Source: Leptospiraceae bacterium (GTDB lineage: Bacteria > Spirochaetota > Leptospiria > Leptospirales > Leptonemataceae). From it: DNA of 37,797 bases. Position 1 is the stretch's first letter; every line of letters begins with the position of its first letter. Position numbers and translations under genes: made by a program. Positions 24,819-33,584 of this stretch are shown here, in pieces. Under the pieces are notes generated by a model. It saw only the letters and a program-made list of their open reading frames with translations. It was not told the origin of the DNA and ran no database searches. The stretch covers positions 32,092 to 69,888 of the forward strand of contig PBEB01000015.1 of the NCBI GenBank assembly GCA_002717505.1, in the 5' to 3' direction.

Positions 24819-25466
24819 CTAATTCAGACTTTCTCCCTGTTGGATACTGGGTCCGGGACTGGATCGGATGAGCAGGTTCTTTCTACGAAGCATATTAAGA
24901 GTTCTTTCCATTCGCTCTTTCAGAGTTGGTATTTCCAGAAAGGTTTGTCTTTGTGGTAACGGTAAGCCGCTATTCTGGATGGCCAGATGACAGATCAGGT
25001 GAGGCTCCCGGGGCAGCTCTACTTTGGCTTGGATTTGCAGCAGGGCCAGATAATCCGTGAGCTCCTGGTAGATTTGTGCGGCAAGGACTCCGTGCTCGGT
25101 CTGGTCTGGCTTGGTATCCTCATCCTCCCAGAGTTGCAGTCTGGCTTTCAGGAAAGGATCATCAGACACAGCTTCTTCCCATCGAACTCGGGCTGTTCCG
25201 GTTACCAGAAGATTCATCCTTCCATCCGCCATTCGCTCCACGGTATCCAGTTGCACAAGAGTCCCGGCGTTTGCCGGCCTGGCCAGGTCTCCCAGAGCTT
25301 CCTGACCTTCCTGAATGGAAAAGATGGCCAGCGGCAAACCAGCAAGGACCTCTTCCATCATGGTGCGATACCTGGGTTCGAAAATATGCAAAGGAAGAGG
25401 CATCCCTGGAAACAATACAGTCCCCAGGGGAAACACTGCTACAACATTGTGGGAAGATGAATCCAT
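24819..25466 (-). CDS. LON-substrate-binding (LON peptidase N-terminal) domain protein
   Basis: A 215-residue stand-alone copy of the N-terminal domain of Lon protease, without the ATPase or peptidase parts. VAVFPLGTVLFPGMPLPLHI with FEPRYRTMM is the canonical start; AGTLVQLDTVERMADGRMNL and VTGTARVRW are the next family blocks. The C-terminus is helical (LKERMERTLNMLRR). Such proteins are common in bacteria with no firmly known function. The ATG has GGCGGA four bases before it. The gene overlaps the end of ubiA by 28 bases and precedes ubiX by 28, so translation is probably coupled. Confidence 0.92.
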   Translation of the reverse strand: MDSSSHNVVAVFPLGTVLFPGMPLPLHIFEPRYRTMMEEVLAGLPLAIFSIQEGQEALGDLARPANAGTLVQLDTVERMADGRMNLLVTGTARVRWEEAVSDDPFLKARLQLWEDEDTKPDQTEHGVLAAQIYQELTDYLALLQIQAKVELPREPHLICHLAIQNSGLPLPQRQTFLEIPTLKERMERTLNMLRRKNLLIRSSPGPSIQQGESLN

Positions 25467-26350
25467 CGGTCCGCCAACAGAATAACAAATAGAAGTGAGC
25501 TTACCCAGGCATTTACGTTAAAAAATGCCAGAGGAATGTTCTCTTCACCACCGTCTCGCACCAGGTAATGCTCATAGAAGAAGAGCGCCGCCACAGCTAT
25601 AAGTCCTATGTAGAACAACCAGCCATTCTGCGCTTCCAGGCCAGCCCTTCCAAAGCAGGCCAGAGCCATTACATGACTCAGTCTGGCCATCCATAGAGCA
25701 TTCTTGATACCCATAGCTCCAGGCAGCGAATGCAGGCCCTGGGATTGATCGAAATCCACATCCTGACAGGAATAGATGATATCGAAGCCTGCGATATATA
25801 GAGCCAGTCCCAGAGACCAGTAAACGGCAATCCAGTCCAGGGAGCCGGAGAAAGCAATCCAGACAGCGGAGGGTACCAGTCCAATGGCCAACCCCAGAAA
25901 GTAATGACAGAGAGACGTGAATCGTTTGGTCAGAGAATAGCCCAGGACAAAAACTATAGCAGCAAATGAAAGATAGCCTACAACCAGTCCCATGCTGAAG
26001 GCAGCAACGACAAAGACAGCCAGACCCAGCACCGTAAATATGATGGCTGATTTTAAAGGAATGGTGCCTGCTGGAATCTCTCGACTGGCTGTTCTTGGAT
26101 TGGCCGCATCATAGCGACGATCAACAATTCGGTTAAATCCCATGGCCGCGCTTCGAAGGCTGACCATGCAAATCAGACAGGCAAGGATTCGATGGACAAG
26201 CGCAGCTGTTCCGGGAACCTGGAAGCCATCCCAGTTCAGCACCTCGATGATGCCAATACCGGCGAAGGGAAGAGCAAAGATAGAATGGGAAAACTTGATC
26301 ATCACCAGATAGTTTCTGGCAGTTTGTATGAAATTCGAGGCTAGAGCCAT
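25439..26350 (-). CDS. ubiA: UbiA-family prenyltransferase (menaquinone/ubiquinone type)
   Basis: An integral membrane enzyme that transfers a polyprenyl chain to an aromatic acid. The two Asp-rich Mg-pyrophosphate motifs are visible: GFNRIVDRRYD and SCQDVDFDQ. About eight or nine hydrophobic segments cover the chain. With MqnA and UbiX close by, the likely substrate is a futalosine-pathway naphthoate (the MqnP role) rather than 4-hydroxybenzoate; this is inference. Two upstream starts are possible: an ATG at 26377 (312 residues) or at 26350 (303 residues). I choose 26350 because MALASNFIQTARNYL is a normal short amphipathic lead-in to the first helix; neither has a good ribosome binding site. 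Confidence 0.9.
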   Translation of the reverse strand: MALASNFIQTARNYLVMIKFSHSIFALPFAGIGIIEVLNWDGFQVPGTAALVHRILACLICMVSLRSAAMGFNRIVDRRYDAANPRTASREIPAGTIPLKSAIIFTVLGLAVFVVAAFSMGLVVGYLSFAAIVFVLGYSLTKRFTSLCHYFLGLAIGLVPSAVWIAFSGSLDWIAVYWSLGLALYIAGFDIIYSCQDVDFDQSQGLHSLPGAMGIKNALWMARLSHVMALACFGRAGLEAQNGWLFYIGLIAVAALFFYEHYLVRDGGEENIPLAFFNVNAWVSSLLFVILLADRWIHLPTML

Positions 26351-27134
26351 GAGAAACAGAGCCCCAATCCAATCCATACCATCAATTCAATTTCCAGTGG
26401 CTGGCAAAAAAGGATCTATACTGACCGTTCTCGGGACTCTGATGATAGCATCCCTCTTTCTGGGATCCTGCTTCGAATATGAAGAAAATCTCTTTCTGGC
26501 ACCCAATTACAGCGGCTATGTCGATTACAACTACCGTGTTCCGCTGCAGGCTGAAACTGGCCGGTCGCTGTTGGCCTTTCTGCCAGCAACTGAGGAAAAC
26601 GTGCGCCAGAGATTCGGTATCTCAGACAACAGCGAGCTTATTCTCGAGGATTTCAAGACCAGGGAAACCTATGAACCCGATGACCGATTTCCGCGACAGA
26701 GGTGGGTGCAGTACAGGATCCGTTTCAAAAGACCGGAATCTCTGGAGCAGTTACTTCTGGGGCAGACCCGAGTGTACTATCTGGATCAGCGTCTGGTAAT
26801 CCAGCGAGCTTTTCCAACCAGTGGTGGGCTTAAGGAAGATTCTGGACGAATCTCCCAGAACTTTCATAAGTATCTGGAAGATTCTCTAAAATCCAGATCC
26901 CTGCGTCTCTCCATTACCGCGCCCTGGTATTACAATGTATATGCGAATGCAGGAGCCACCGCCGGCCCCGGAAGAATCTACTTTAACGTTCCGCTAGAAG
27001 GTACCATCAACAGAAAGAATCCCAGCCTGTGGCGGCTGGAGATTAAAGCAAATCCAATGCCTGAAGACGCTCCCGAAAACGTCGAAGGGCCTGCCATTCC
27101 GGCTTTTCCAGGCGATAATGAAGTAGATCGGTGA
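26349..27134 (+). CDS. Putative lipoprotein of unknown function
   Basis: From the ATG at 26349, which has GAGG eight bases upstream, the product is 261 residues. A basic N-region (GKKGS) and hydrophobic stretch ILTVLGTLMIASLFLGSC end in a lipobox, giving an outer- or inner-membrane lipoprotein. The mature part is beta-rich with YSGYVDYNYRVPL, RQRWVQYRIRFKRPESLEQL and SLRLSITAPWYYNVY, and an acidic, Pro-rich tail. I do not recognise the family. The start codon overlaps that of ubiA on the opposite strand (CATG), and its 3' end overlaps the end of mqnA by 92 bases. A further in-frame ATG at 26328 is less likely. Confidence 0.7.
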   Translation: MRNRAPIQSIPSIQFPVAGKKGSILTVLGTLMIASLFLGSCFEYEENLFLAPNYSGYVDYNYRVPLQAETGRSLLAFLPATEENVRQRFGISDNSELILEDFKTRETYEPDDRFPRQRWVQYRIRFKRPESLEQLLLGQTRVYYLDQRLVIQRAFPTSGGLKEDSGRISQNFHKYLEDSLKSRSLRLSITAPWYYNVYANAGATAGPGRIYFNVPLEGTINRKNPSLWRLEIKANPMPEDAPENVEGPAIPAFPGDNEVDR

Positions 27135-27810
27135 TGTACTCCTCGGCAAAGGAGAATTCTGATTCCGCCGCAATCCCGGGCAGGTGCTTGAGGCCTGCTT
27201 CCAGGGATTTCTCAAACAGGGAATGGTCTACAGGACGCTCTCGGGGATAGGCCCATAAAGCGAAGACAAAGGGCAGGGATTCCAGCTCTTTCCACCACTG
27301 ACCAAGGTCCTTCATGAGAAAGCGAGGGGCATCTGGACTTTCTGAAAAACGTAAGGCCGCATCTCCTATGAGCAATCCTCCAGATTCTCTATCAGCCAGG
27401 ACCGCTGCAGGGATTTGTTCTGGCTCCCGGGACTCCAGACGAGGTAGAATGCCGGTGCTTGAATGATAGAGAACTTGCAGGAGAGCTACGGAACTTCGAG
27501 ATCCACTATCGGCGTAGATTTTTTCTGGAGCCGATGCAAGATTGAACTCTTTTCCCGCTTCATTTGCTTCGAAATAGAGAATGCTTTTTAATGCACCATG
27601 GCAACAGACGCCCACGGTATCACAGTATCCGAAGCGATGCTCATTTCGTAAGCATTCGACGGAGCTGATCAAGGCTGCGTCCAGTTCCCCTTCAGCCAGC
27701 ATCGCGTACAGGCGGGCCGGTGTGTCCTCAATAAGATCATGTACTCCATCCTCTCGAAACCCGTAATCCAGGGGATGGGCATTGAGATGCTTAACCAGAC
27801 CTAGTCTCAC
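27043..27810 (-). CDS. mqnA: Chorismate dehydratase MqnA (futalosine menaquinone pathway)
   Basis: MqnA converts chorismate to 3-enolpyruvylbenzoate, the first step of futalosine-dependent menaquinone synthesis. It has the periplasmic-binding-protein-like fold. The N-terminus LGLVKHLNAHPLDYGF, then DTPARLYAMLAEGELDAALISSVECLRN, are the family signatures (K-x-L-N-x-x-P-L and L-D-x-A-L-I-S-S). KSILYFEANE and ADSGSRSSVALLQVL match the ligand lobe. Length (255 residues) is normal. The start is GTG at 27808-27810. The C-terminus overlaps the convergent lipoprotein gene by 92 bases. MqnD is a related alternative, but the NAHP/ISSVE text fits MqnA better. Confidence 0.88.
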   Translation of the reverse strand: MRLGLVKHLNAHPLDYGFREDGVHDLIEDTPARLYAMLAEGELDAALISSVECLRNEHRFGYCDTVGVCCHGALKSILYFEANEAGKEFNLASAPEKIYADSGSRSSVALLQVLYHSSTGILPRLESREPEQIPAAVLADRESGGLLIGDAALRFSESPDAPRFLMKDLGQWWKELESLPFVFALWAYPRERPVDHSLFEKSLEAGLKHLPGIAAESEFSFAEEYITDLLHYRLEKPEWQALRRFRERLQALDLL

Positions 27811-27915
27811 TTTGGCCAGGATGTCTACGGCGAGGTCACTGGAAACACAGAATCGTAGATTTCTTAAAAAAACCGCTTCCTCGTACAGAGGCTCTGCAAG
27901 CTACAGTAGTCTACA

Positions 27916-28554
27916 ATGCAGCGCTATGAATATCCGCTCCAGGCAGATTCCTTGAGCTTTGATGCAGAACTGTATTTACCCCAGGGGGCCGATCTCTCCG
28001 AATCCGGCAGCGTCATTCGCAGTTTTAAATGTCTGGAAAACGGTATGGCCCTTCTGCGTCTCAGTAGCTCTGCCAGTGGTCTCTTCGCATTCCTGGGCCT
28101 TGTTCAGGAATTGCCCGGTGGTTCGCGCAATGACAATCTGGCCGAGCCACTGCTGGATTGCCTGGATGAAGATAGCGGCGCATCCATTGGTAGACTGAAT
28201 CGCTTCATCTTCGATCATAACCAGTCATTAAAATGTCTGATCCTGGAAGTGAAACCTCAGGACCAGGAAGACCCGGAGGATTATTATCTGGCAAGAATCT
28301 TCGCCGCCGGAATGCCTCCCATGCTATTCATCGATGAGGGAAACTATAGAATCCCCACCAGATCTGGAATTCCACTTGGCATTGCCCCGGACCTGGAACA
28401 ACCCTCTCAGTCCCTGGAATGGGATCGGGGAGGAATCGTGCACTTTCACTCGGACATCGGCGGGATTGTGGACATGGAATCGCTTCACCAGAATCTGATA
28501 TCCTGCCAGCTGGATTCCTATCCGGAGGCCTATCATGTTCGGCTTAAATCCTGA
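27916..28554 (+). CDS. Degenerate SpoIIE/PP2C-like phosphatase domain protein
   Basis: A 212-residue soluble protein not recognised at first sight. Its C-terminal half follows the SpoIIE (PPM) order: LARIFAAGMPPMLFI (cf. x-N-A-G-H-P-P), SGIPLGIAPD (cf. G-x-P-L-G) and GGIVHFHSDIGGIVDM (cf. G-D-x-L-x-L-Y-T-D-G-x-x-E). The N-terminal half has GMALLRLSSSASGLFAFLGL and ASIGRLNRFIFDHN in the places of the 'SGHG' helix and the L-N-R segment. The metal-binding Asp residues are largely replaced (GD to GG, DG to DI), so it may be a catalytically inactive regulator. Overlaps the next lipoprotein gene by 20 bases, so they are coupled. Confidence 0.5.
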   Translation: MQRYEYPLQADSLSFDAELYLPQGADLSESGSVIRSFKCLENGMALLRLSSSASGLFAFLGLVQELPGGSRNDNLAEPLLDCLDEDSGASIGRLNRFIFDHNQSLKCLILEVKPQDQEDPEDYYLARIFAAGMPPMLFIDEGNYRIPTRSGIPLGIAPDLEQPSQSLEWDRGGIVHFHSDIGGIVDMESLHQNLISCQLDSYPEAYHVRLKS

Positions 28555-29284
28555 TTCAAAAATGCCCATTCTTTCTGGAAAAGCAGCGCAAGGTTGGCCG
28601 GGCTACCGTCGTCTCTATTGCCTGACCGGGCAGGCATTGCTAGTTATCTCACTGACGGTAGTTGGCGCCGGTTGCACAGAACTGACAGTGCCACCAGTTG
28701 TAGAGAAGGACTTTTTGATTCCTCCTCCGGATCAGGGCCCGGCTGTTCAGTTAAACTGGAAAGGAGAAGGCCTGGAGGATTCGGAGTGGATTCGATCTTA
28801 TACTGTGTATCGAATTGTATTCGATGACCTGGAAAACACCTCGGGCTCCATCCGGGATTTGCTAGAACCCGGCTTAATTCAATCCATCCATCGAAGTGAA
28901 ATGGTCCTGGCTGAACAGAGCAGCTTGACCGAGGCCAATCTCGCATTATACGACAAGTATGGCAAAAGTCCGGCCGATTGCAATCTAAGTGTAGAGATAA
29001 TGCAACGGGACATCTCCTATTTTCCCAGGCGCGAATTCGTTCAGACACCTGGCGGAATTCGGCCGGGACACATTGTTACATTGTTTCGCTACTCCTATTG
29101 TATGGACTCCGATTGTCAGGAGTTTCAGATCGAAAGAACTACCCGAACTCATACCGATGAAGCCCCTGATCGCCTGGAAACCGAGGCAGCCTTGATCTTA
29201 AAGCAAATGGAAAAAGATGCCTACGATTTCTTGAGTAACAGAAGATCCCAGTGTGAAACAGCCGGGAAAGCGTCATCCATCTAA
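28535..29284 (+). CDS. Putative lipoprotein of unknown function
   Basis: A 249-residue product. The ATG at 28535 has a perfect GGAGG six bases upstream, inside the end of the preceding gene, which settles the start and implies coupling. After a long basic N-region (PGYRR) comes LTGQALLVISLTVVGAGC, a signal peptide ending in a lipobox. The mature part begins TELTVPPVVEKDFLIPPP and contains YTVYRIVFDDLENTSG, four or so Cys residues (ADCNLS, YSYCMDSDCQ) that could form disulfides, and a helical tail. Not a family I know. Confidence 0.65.
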   Translation: MFGLNPDSKMPILSGKAAQGWPGYRRLYCLTGQALLVISLTVVGAGCTELTVPPVVEKDFLIPPPDQGPAVQLNWKGEGLEDSEWIRSYTVYRIVFDDLENTSGSIRDLLEPGLIQSIHRSEMVLAEQSSLTEANLALYDKYGKSPADCNLSVEIMQRDISYFPRREFVQTPGGIRPGHIVTLFRYSYCMDSDCQEFQIERTTRTHTDEAPDRLETEAALILKQMEKDAYDFLSNRRSQCETAGKASSI

Positions 29285-29346
29285 GATCAGCCTTTATTCA
29301 TGGCAGGAGAACCGTCAGCAATGAGTAACTATCCTGGAGTAAACCT

Positions 29347-29742
29347 ATGACCATGCAGCATCCAGTCTTGATGTGGAGTTCTCTGGCCATCGCCATTGTT
29401 CTGGGGGCTTTTGGCCAGATTCTGATGAAGGAAGCGATGAAGGCCGCCGGGCCTGTTCCACTGGATCGTTCCACCGGAGACCTCATCCGATACACCTGGG
29501 ACATTTTGTTTTCCTGGAGGGTGATGCTCCTGGCTGTTTGCTATGGCATTAGCGTTCTTTTATGGCTGGGCGTGCTTAGCGTGGCCGACTTAAGCATGGC
29601 GCGCCCTCTGATGAGTGCCGGTTACTTGATTACTCTGGCGTATGGCGTCTATATTGGCGAGCACGTAACAACGGAAAGGATTCTGGGAACCTTTTTGATC
29701 ATCGCTGGTCTTTTTTTCGTTGCGAAAAGCCAGAATGGATGA
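29347..29742 (+). CDS. Four-helix DMT-superfamily transporter (SMR/ArnE-like)
   Basis: 131 residues with four hydrophobic helices: LMWSSLAIAIVLGAFGQILM, WRVMLLAVCYGISVLLWLGV, SMARPLMSAGYLITLAYGVY and ILGTFLIIAGLFFVA. Helix 1 ends GQILMKEAMK, as in small EamA/SMR proteins, but Glu14 of true SMR drug pumps is not in its usual place. It resembles ArnE/ArnF-type half-size flippase subunits for undecaprenyl-linked sugars as much as drug exporters. GGAG seven bases before the ATG supports the start. The alcohol dehydrogenase gene follows 15 bases later, so they are probably co-transcribed. Confidence 0.75.
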   Translation: MTMQHPVLMWSSLAIAIVLGAFGQILMKEAMKAAGPVPLDRSTGDLIRYTWDILFSWRVMLLAVCYGISVLLWLGVLSVADLSMARPLMSAGYLITLAYGVYIGEHVTTERILGTFLIIAGLFFVAKSQNG

Positions 29743-29757
29743 GACTCTAAAATCTCT

Positions 29758-30792
29758 ATGAAAGCTGCAGTACTCGAAAAAGGACATCCAGAGCTTTTTA
29801 TTCGCGATGTACAGGATCCGGATCTGGGCCAGGGAGAAGTGCGCGTGGCTGTGGAGGCCTGCGGCGTATGCGGATCGGATTTGCACATTACGCTTCATCC
29901 CATGATTCGTTTGAAGAGCTATCCGATTATTCCGGGTCATGAATCTGCCGGCCATGTTCTGGAATGCGGTCCCGGGGTCACAGACCTGAAAAAGGGCCAG
30001 CGCGTGGTTATTTCTGCGGGAACGTCTTGCGGCAAATGTTCCGCCTGCAAAGCAGGCCGGGAGAACCGGTGTCCTGAAGTAGGGGTGCTTGGCTTCGACC
30101 GAAATGGTGCATTCGCAGAACAGATTGTAGTAGAAAGAAGTAAGGTCTATCCTTTGCCCGATTCTGTTCCCATAGAACAGGGAGCCATCCTGGCCGATGC
30201 CGTATCAACTCCTTATCATGCCATTCGATTTGTGGGAGAAATGAAAGCAGGTCAGTCCGTGCTTATTGCCGGATGCGGCGGCCTGGGAATTCACGGTGTT
30301 ATGATTGCGAAAGCCCTGCAGGCCAGCCGGGTTATTGCCCTGGATGTGGACTCCGGAGCCCTGGATAATGCGGAGAAGGCAGGAGCCACTGAAGTCTACA
30401 ATGCCCGGGAATTAAAGAAAACCATGCAGAAGATTCGCGCAGCGGGCGACGTCGATCTTATGGTGGATTTTAGTGGTGTATATGCCAATGCGGAGTACTT
30501 GATACGCGGATTAAACCCGGGGGGCCGCTATGTGATGGTTGGACTGGGAAAGGGAAGTCTGGGATTTTCCATGCCTCCCTTTATGATCTATAAAGAGCTG
30601 TCTATTCGAGGAGCCTATGGAAGTGATTCCAGGAGCCTACCTGAACTAATCGAACTCCTGCACAGCGGTAGGCTGGACCTGGGCATGTCCATTACCTCCA
30701 GGCATCCACTTTCGGAGATCAATCAGTGCCTGCATAAACTGGATTCACGAGAAGAGAATCCCATCCGTTATATTATAGAACCACAAAAATAG
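29758..30792 (+). CDS. Zinc-dependent alcohol dehydrogenase (medium-chain family)
   Basis: A 344-residue NAD(P)-dependent medium-chain dehydrogenase. Catalytic zinc ligands are in [10 protein letters not shown] (Cys) and [10 protein letters not shown] (His, Glu); the structural zinc site is [15 protein letters not shown]. The Rossmann loop is [11 protein letters not shown] and the next strand ends VIALDVDSG, whose Asp favours NAD. The substrate is not evident; sorbitol/threonine-dehydrogenase-like or glucose-dehydrogenase-like roles are possible. It sits between the small transporter and the pterin dehydratase gene, all on the plus strand with short gaps. Confidence 0.9.
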   Translation: MKAAVLEKGHPELFIRDVQDPDLGQGEVRVAVEACGVCGSDLHITLHPMIRLKSYPIIPGHESAGHVLECGPGVTDLKKGQRVVISAGTSCGKCSACKAGRENRCPEVGVLGFDRNGAFAEQIVVERSKVYPLPDSVPIEQGAILADAVSTPYHAIRFVGEMKAGQSVLIAGCGGLGIHGVMIAKALQASRVIALDVDSGALDNAEKAGATEVYNARELKKTMQKIRAAGDVDLMVDFSGVYANAEYLIRGLNPGGRYVMVGLGKGSLGFSMPPFMIYKELSIRGAYGSDSRSLPELIELLHSGRLDLGMSITSRHPLSEINQCLHKLDSREENPIRYIIEPQK

Positions 30793-30815
30793 AGAATGCG
30801 AAACAGGGAGAACCA

Positions 30816-31118
30816 ATGGAACGAAAGAAGCTTAGCGACCAGGAAATAGAAAAGGAACTGAGTAAGCTAAAAGACTGGGAGGAAAAAGAAGGCAAGCTCT
30901 TCTGTGAAATCCAGTTTGAAGACTTCAATGAGGCTTTTTCCTTTATGGTGGGAGTGGCCATCAAAGCAGAGAAAATGGATCATCATCCAGAATGGTTCAA
31001 TGTTTATAATAAGCTGAGAATCTGGCTCCATACCCATGATGTGGGCGGCATCACTCCCCTGGATATTGAAATGGCCCATTTCATCCAGGATCGTCAGGAA
31101 TTGATGGAAAGGGACTGA
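30816..31118 (+). CDS. phhB: Pterin-4a-carbinolamine dehydratase
   Basis: A 100-residue enzyme that dehydrates 4a-hydroxytetrahydrobiopterin, recycling the cofactor of aromatic amino acid hydroxylases. The active-site signature is complete: [20 protein letters not shown] followed by [11 protein letters not shown], with the paired His and the Pro-x-Trp. GGGAG lies five bases upstream of the ATG. No phenylalanine hydroxylase is in the window, so the substrate may be another pterin. The end overlaps the convergent EpmA-like gene by 38 bases. Confidence 0.93.
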   Translation: MERKKLSDQEIEKELSKLKDWEEKEGKLFCEIQFEDFNEAFSFMVGVAIKAEKMDHHPEWFNVYNKLRIWLHTHDVGGITPLDIEMAHFIQDRQELMERD

Positions 31119-32139
31119 TCTGGCGAATGTCGGATCGATCTGTGAGAGCCATAAGAAGCCTTTCCAGTCCCAGGGCAACGCCACTCCCTTCCGGCAGGCC
31201 CATTTCCATACTCTGAAGAAACTGGTCTGGCAGCACCGGTTTCCTCCCGGTGCTCCGTTCCTTTACCCGGGCTTCCTCTTTCATTCGTCTGCGCTGCTCG
31301 GCTGGATCCCGTAGCTCAAAGTAACCGTTGGCCAGTTCCAATCCTTTCCAGTAGATTTCGAATCTTCGGGCACGGTGATTCTCGACGGTGGCGTAAGCGG
31401 CCAATTCGTCCGGATAACCATGTATGGCCGTTACGCTCCGGGGATTTAGCGCAGGCTCTACGTAGTTCAAAAACAGGGTGAAGAAAAACTCCTCGTAGCT
31501 TCGATCTTTCAGAACATCGGGTTTATCGTGCTGGAAATGCCCACGCTCCAAGCATTCATCTCTCAGTTCCTCAAACGTAAGACCGATGTCTAGATTCTCT
31601 TTAAAGAGTCCATCCACCGATCGAATTAGCAGTTCCGGATTGTTTCTCCGGTTTGGGTGAGATTCCGGTGGATGCTGCTCGTTGCCCGGTAATAAAGTCT
31701 GGCTAAGAGCGGAGATTAACTCGAATATGAGATCAATGGTTCTTCGCTCATCCTGGCCCCAGTACCATTCCAGCATCAGAAACTCCGCAGAATGATGCGA
31801 ACCAGACTCCCGGTCCCGGAAGCAGTGTGCGATTTCAAACAGGTCTGACTTGAGGCGAGCCCAGAGAATCTTGAGGTTGAATTCCGGGCTGGTAATCAAT
31901 GAGGCTGTGGAAGGTGCTGCAGGAGCTTTACTCTCCGGACTGCTTTCGAAAGCAGTGGTGCGCGAATCCGGTGGAGATGCGGATGAGACGAAGAAAGGAT
32001 GCAAAAAGGGCTCGGGAGTGGACCAGGGATTCATGATGGGCGTGGTTACCTCGAGAAATCCGCGGTCTTGAAAGAAAGACCGAACCTGGCCCAGGTATCT
32101 GTCTCTCATCTGCCAGATTTCTTTTTCCAGATCGTTCAT
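31081..32139 (-). CDS. epmA: EF-P lysine ligase-like protein (EpmA/GenX, class II LysRS paralogue)
   Basis: 352 residues of a class II lysyl-tRNA synthetase catalytic core with no anticodon-binding domain, as in EpmA, which beta-lysylates elongation factor P. Motif 1 region [13 protein letters not shown], then [10 protein letters not shown], motif 2 [21 protein letters not shown] and motif 3 [13 protein letters not shown] are clear. A Ser/Pro/Ala-rich insert (~50-78) replaces a loop. The EF-P and EpmB genes are not in the window. The C-terminal end overlaps phhB by 38 bases. It could instead be a diverged paralogue with another target. Confidence 0.88.
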   Translation of the reverse strand: MNDLEKEIWQMRDRYLGQVRSFFQDRGFLEVTTPIMNPWSTPEPFLHPFFVSSASPPDSRTTAFESSPESKAPAAPSTASLITSPEFNLKILWARLKSDLFEIAHCFRDRESGSHHSAEFLMLEWYWGQDERRTIDLIFELISALSQTLLPGNEQHPPESHPNRRNNPELLIRSVDGLFKENLDIGLTFEELRDECLERGHFQHDKPDVLKDRSYEEFFFTLFLNYVEPALNPRSVTAIHGYPDELAAYATVENHRARRFEIYWKGLELANGYFELRDPAEQRRRMKEEARVKERSTGRKPVLPDQFLQSMEMGLPEGSGVALGLERLLMALTDRSDIRQISPFPSIPDDPG

Positions 32140-32201
32140 CGGTTATCGGACTATGGATTCAAGTCCTACCAGAAGACAACAGGAATCTGGAATCGACGTG
32201 C

Positions 32202-33455
32202 TTACTCGGTCTCCAGAAACAATTCAAGCTGAACGTTTTCGGCCCGGAGGTCATCCAATTCCAGATCCGGGTCGAAGCCCGCCACGGAATAAACAATAGC
32301 AGGATTAGAATCCTGGGGGATTCGCAATAGTTCAAGATCGTGCACCGAGTCCAGAAAGCGAATCCCTCCGTCCAGCACCTCCCGTGGCCCCGGCACCGCA
32401 GGCTCCCTATCTTTTTTGTACATCGTTCTGCAAACCGGCTGCTGCTCAATCCGGCCCTGTTTTACATCTACGAAGCATCCCTTCTGGGATGTCCTTTGCG
32501 GTGATTCATCTTCTTGATACAAATAATCTACACTGCGAAGGGCGATAGGAACACGGAACTCTAAACTGGCAGCATTGGTTCGTCCGGGGGCCACAACGAC
32601 CACGCGGGTACCATCAGTCAGATAGGTAACATCGTAGTTTCCGGATAGCATGGGACTGCCAACACGTTGACCTCTTCCGGATGCAGGCAATACCACGACC
32701 AGCGTTCGATTTAGATTTCGGTCCCAGGCAATCCGATAGAGCAGGGAGCGATTCTGCTCCTGACCTGCGATGAAATTTGGGCCTTCGGAGAAAAACACAG
32801 GTTCCAGTCTCAGTCTGTCCCGGTCTATGATCCAGAGCTCACCTTTGACAAATGTGAGCCCTCGCAGAGTCTTTGAAGGAGCTTCCAGACGGCCAGTCTT
32901 GCGAAAGCTGCCGGGATCAAATCGATGTATCATTCCTTCATCGCCTTCCGTAACCCAGAGCTGCCCCCGATAGAAGGCAATGTCTCTAGCTTCCTTCAAT
33001 CCTGTTTCGCCTGAATATAGAACACGGCCGCTATCCAGAGAGTAGACATGAATCTTGCCGGTACCCTTTTGAAGTAAATAGACTACTCCAGGTCCGAAGG
33101 CAAGGCCGGCTACCCGGTCCACAGGTACAGCCAGCCGATCCATCTGCTTTCCAGTAATGGGATTGTAACGATAGAATGCCTGCCGGGAGCCTGCATAAAT
33201 GTAACCATCGAATGGCGAATATCGAATTCCATACAGGTAGCGGTTGCCATAGAAATAGGCCTGCATTCGCCCCTTACTATCCGCGCGATAGATCTTTCGG
33301 CCGCTCAATTCGGTGAACCAGAAATGGTCGCCATCATGAGCAAGTCCATAGGGAACGCCGGGTACCGGGAATCCTCGCTCTTCAGCGGCCAGGCTGGCCA
33401 ATGAGAGAAAGAAGAGCAGGAGGGAGCAAGGGACTCGCCCGTAGTTTGCAGGCAT
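32202..33455 (-). CDS. Secreted beta-propeller protein (NHL/Vgb-like repeats)
   Basis: 417 residues with a signal peptide (PCSLLLFFLSLASLAA, cleavage near AA/EE). The body is a run of ~40-residue beta-blades with FPVPGVPYGLAHDGDHFWFT, LYGIRYSPFDGYIYAG, VAGLAFGPGVVYLL, ARDIAFYRGQLWVTEGDEG and LRGLTFVKGELWIIDRDR: the G-L/I-x-F/Y-x-x-G-x-L/F-W pattern of NHL/SMP-30-type propellers. The last ~120 residues differ and hold two Cys (KGCFVDV, PVCRTM). Function unknown; an extracytoplasmic binding role fits. It lies 62 bases upstream of the EpmA-like gene, same strand, and divergent from the sigma factor gene. Confidence 0.7.
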   Translation of the reverse strand: MPANYGRVPCSLLLFFLSLASLAAEERGFPVPGVPYGLAHDGDHFWFTELSGRKIYRADSKGRMQAYFYGNRYLYGIRYSPFDGYIYAGSRQAFYRYNPITGKQMDRLAVPVDRVAGLAFGPGVVYLLQKGTGKIHVYSLDSGRVLYSGETGLKEARDIAFYRGQLWVTEGDEGMIHRFDPGSFRKTGRLEAPSKTLRGLTFVKGELWIIDRDRLRLEPVFFSEGPNFIAGQEQNRSLLYRIAWDRNLNRTLVVVLPASGRGQRVGSPMLSGNYDVTYLTDGTRVVVVAPGRTNAASLEFRVPIALRSVDYLYQEDESPQRTSQKGCFVDVKQGRIEQQPVCRTMYKKDREPAVPGPREVLDGGIRFLDSVHDLELLRIPQDSNPAIVYSVAGFDPDLELDDLRAENVQLELFLETE

Positions 33456-33512
33456 GGATGAGGGAAATAATAATCCGGAGCCTGAAAGGCCAGGATTTTT
33501 TCCTTGCCTAAA

Positions 33513-33542
33513 TTGGCTTTTTTTCGTCTATTGATTTAGAAT
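33513..33542 (+). promoter_or_regulatory. Candidate sigma-70 promoter of the sigma factor gene
   Basis: TTGGCT (33513-33518) and TAGAAT (33537-33542) are separated by 18 bases in an A/T-rich stretch, a fair match to -35 and -10 boxes. The GTG start is at 33585, with AGGAGG (33574-33579) five bases before it. Confidence 0.5.
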
Positions 33543-33584
33543 GATTTTAAATCCGAAAGGATTAAAAATCAACAGGAGGATGCG

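Noticed and set aside
33480..33502. GCCTGAAAGGC with a following T-run as a terminator
   Set aside because: A 4-base stem located between two divergent genes, so there is no transcript to end there.
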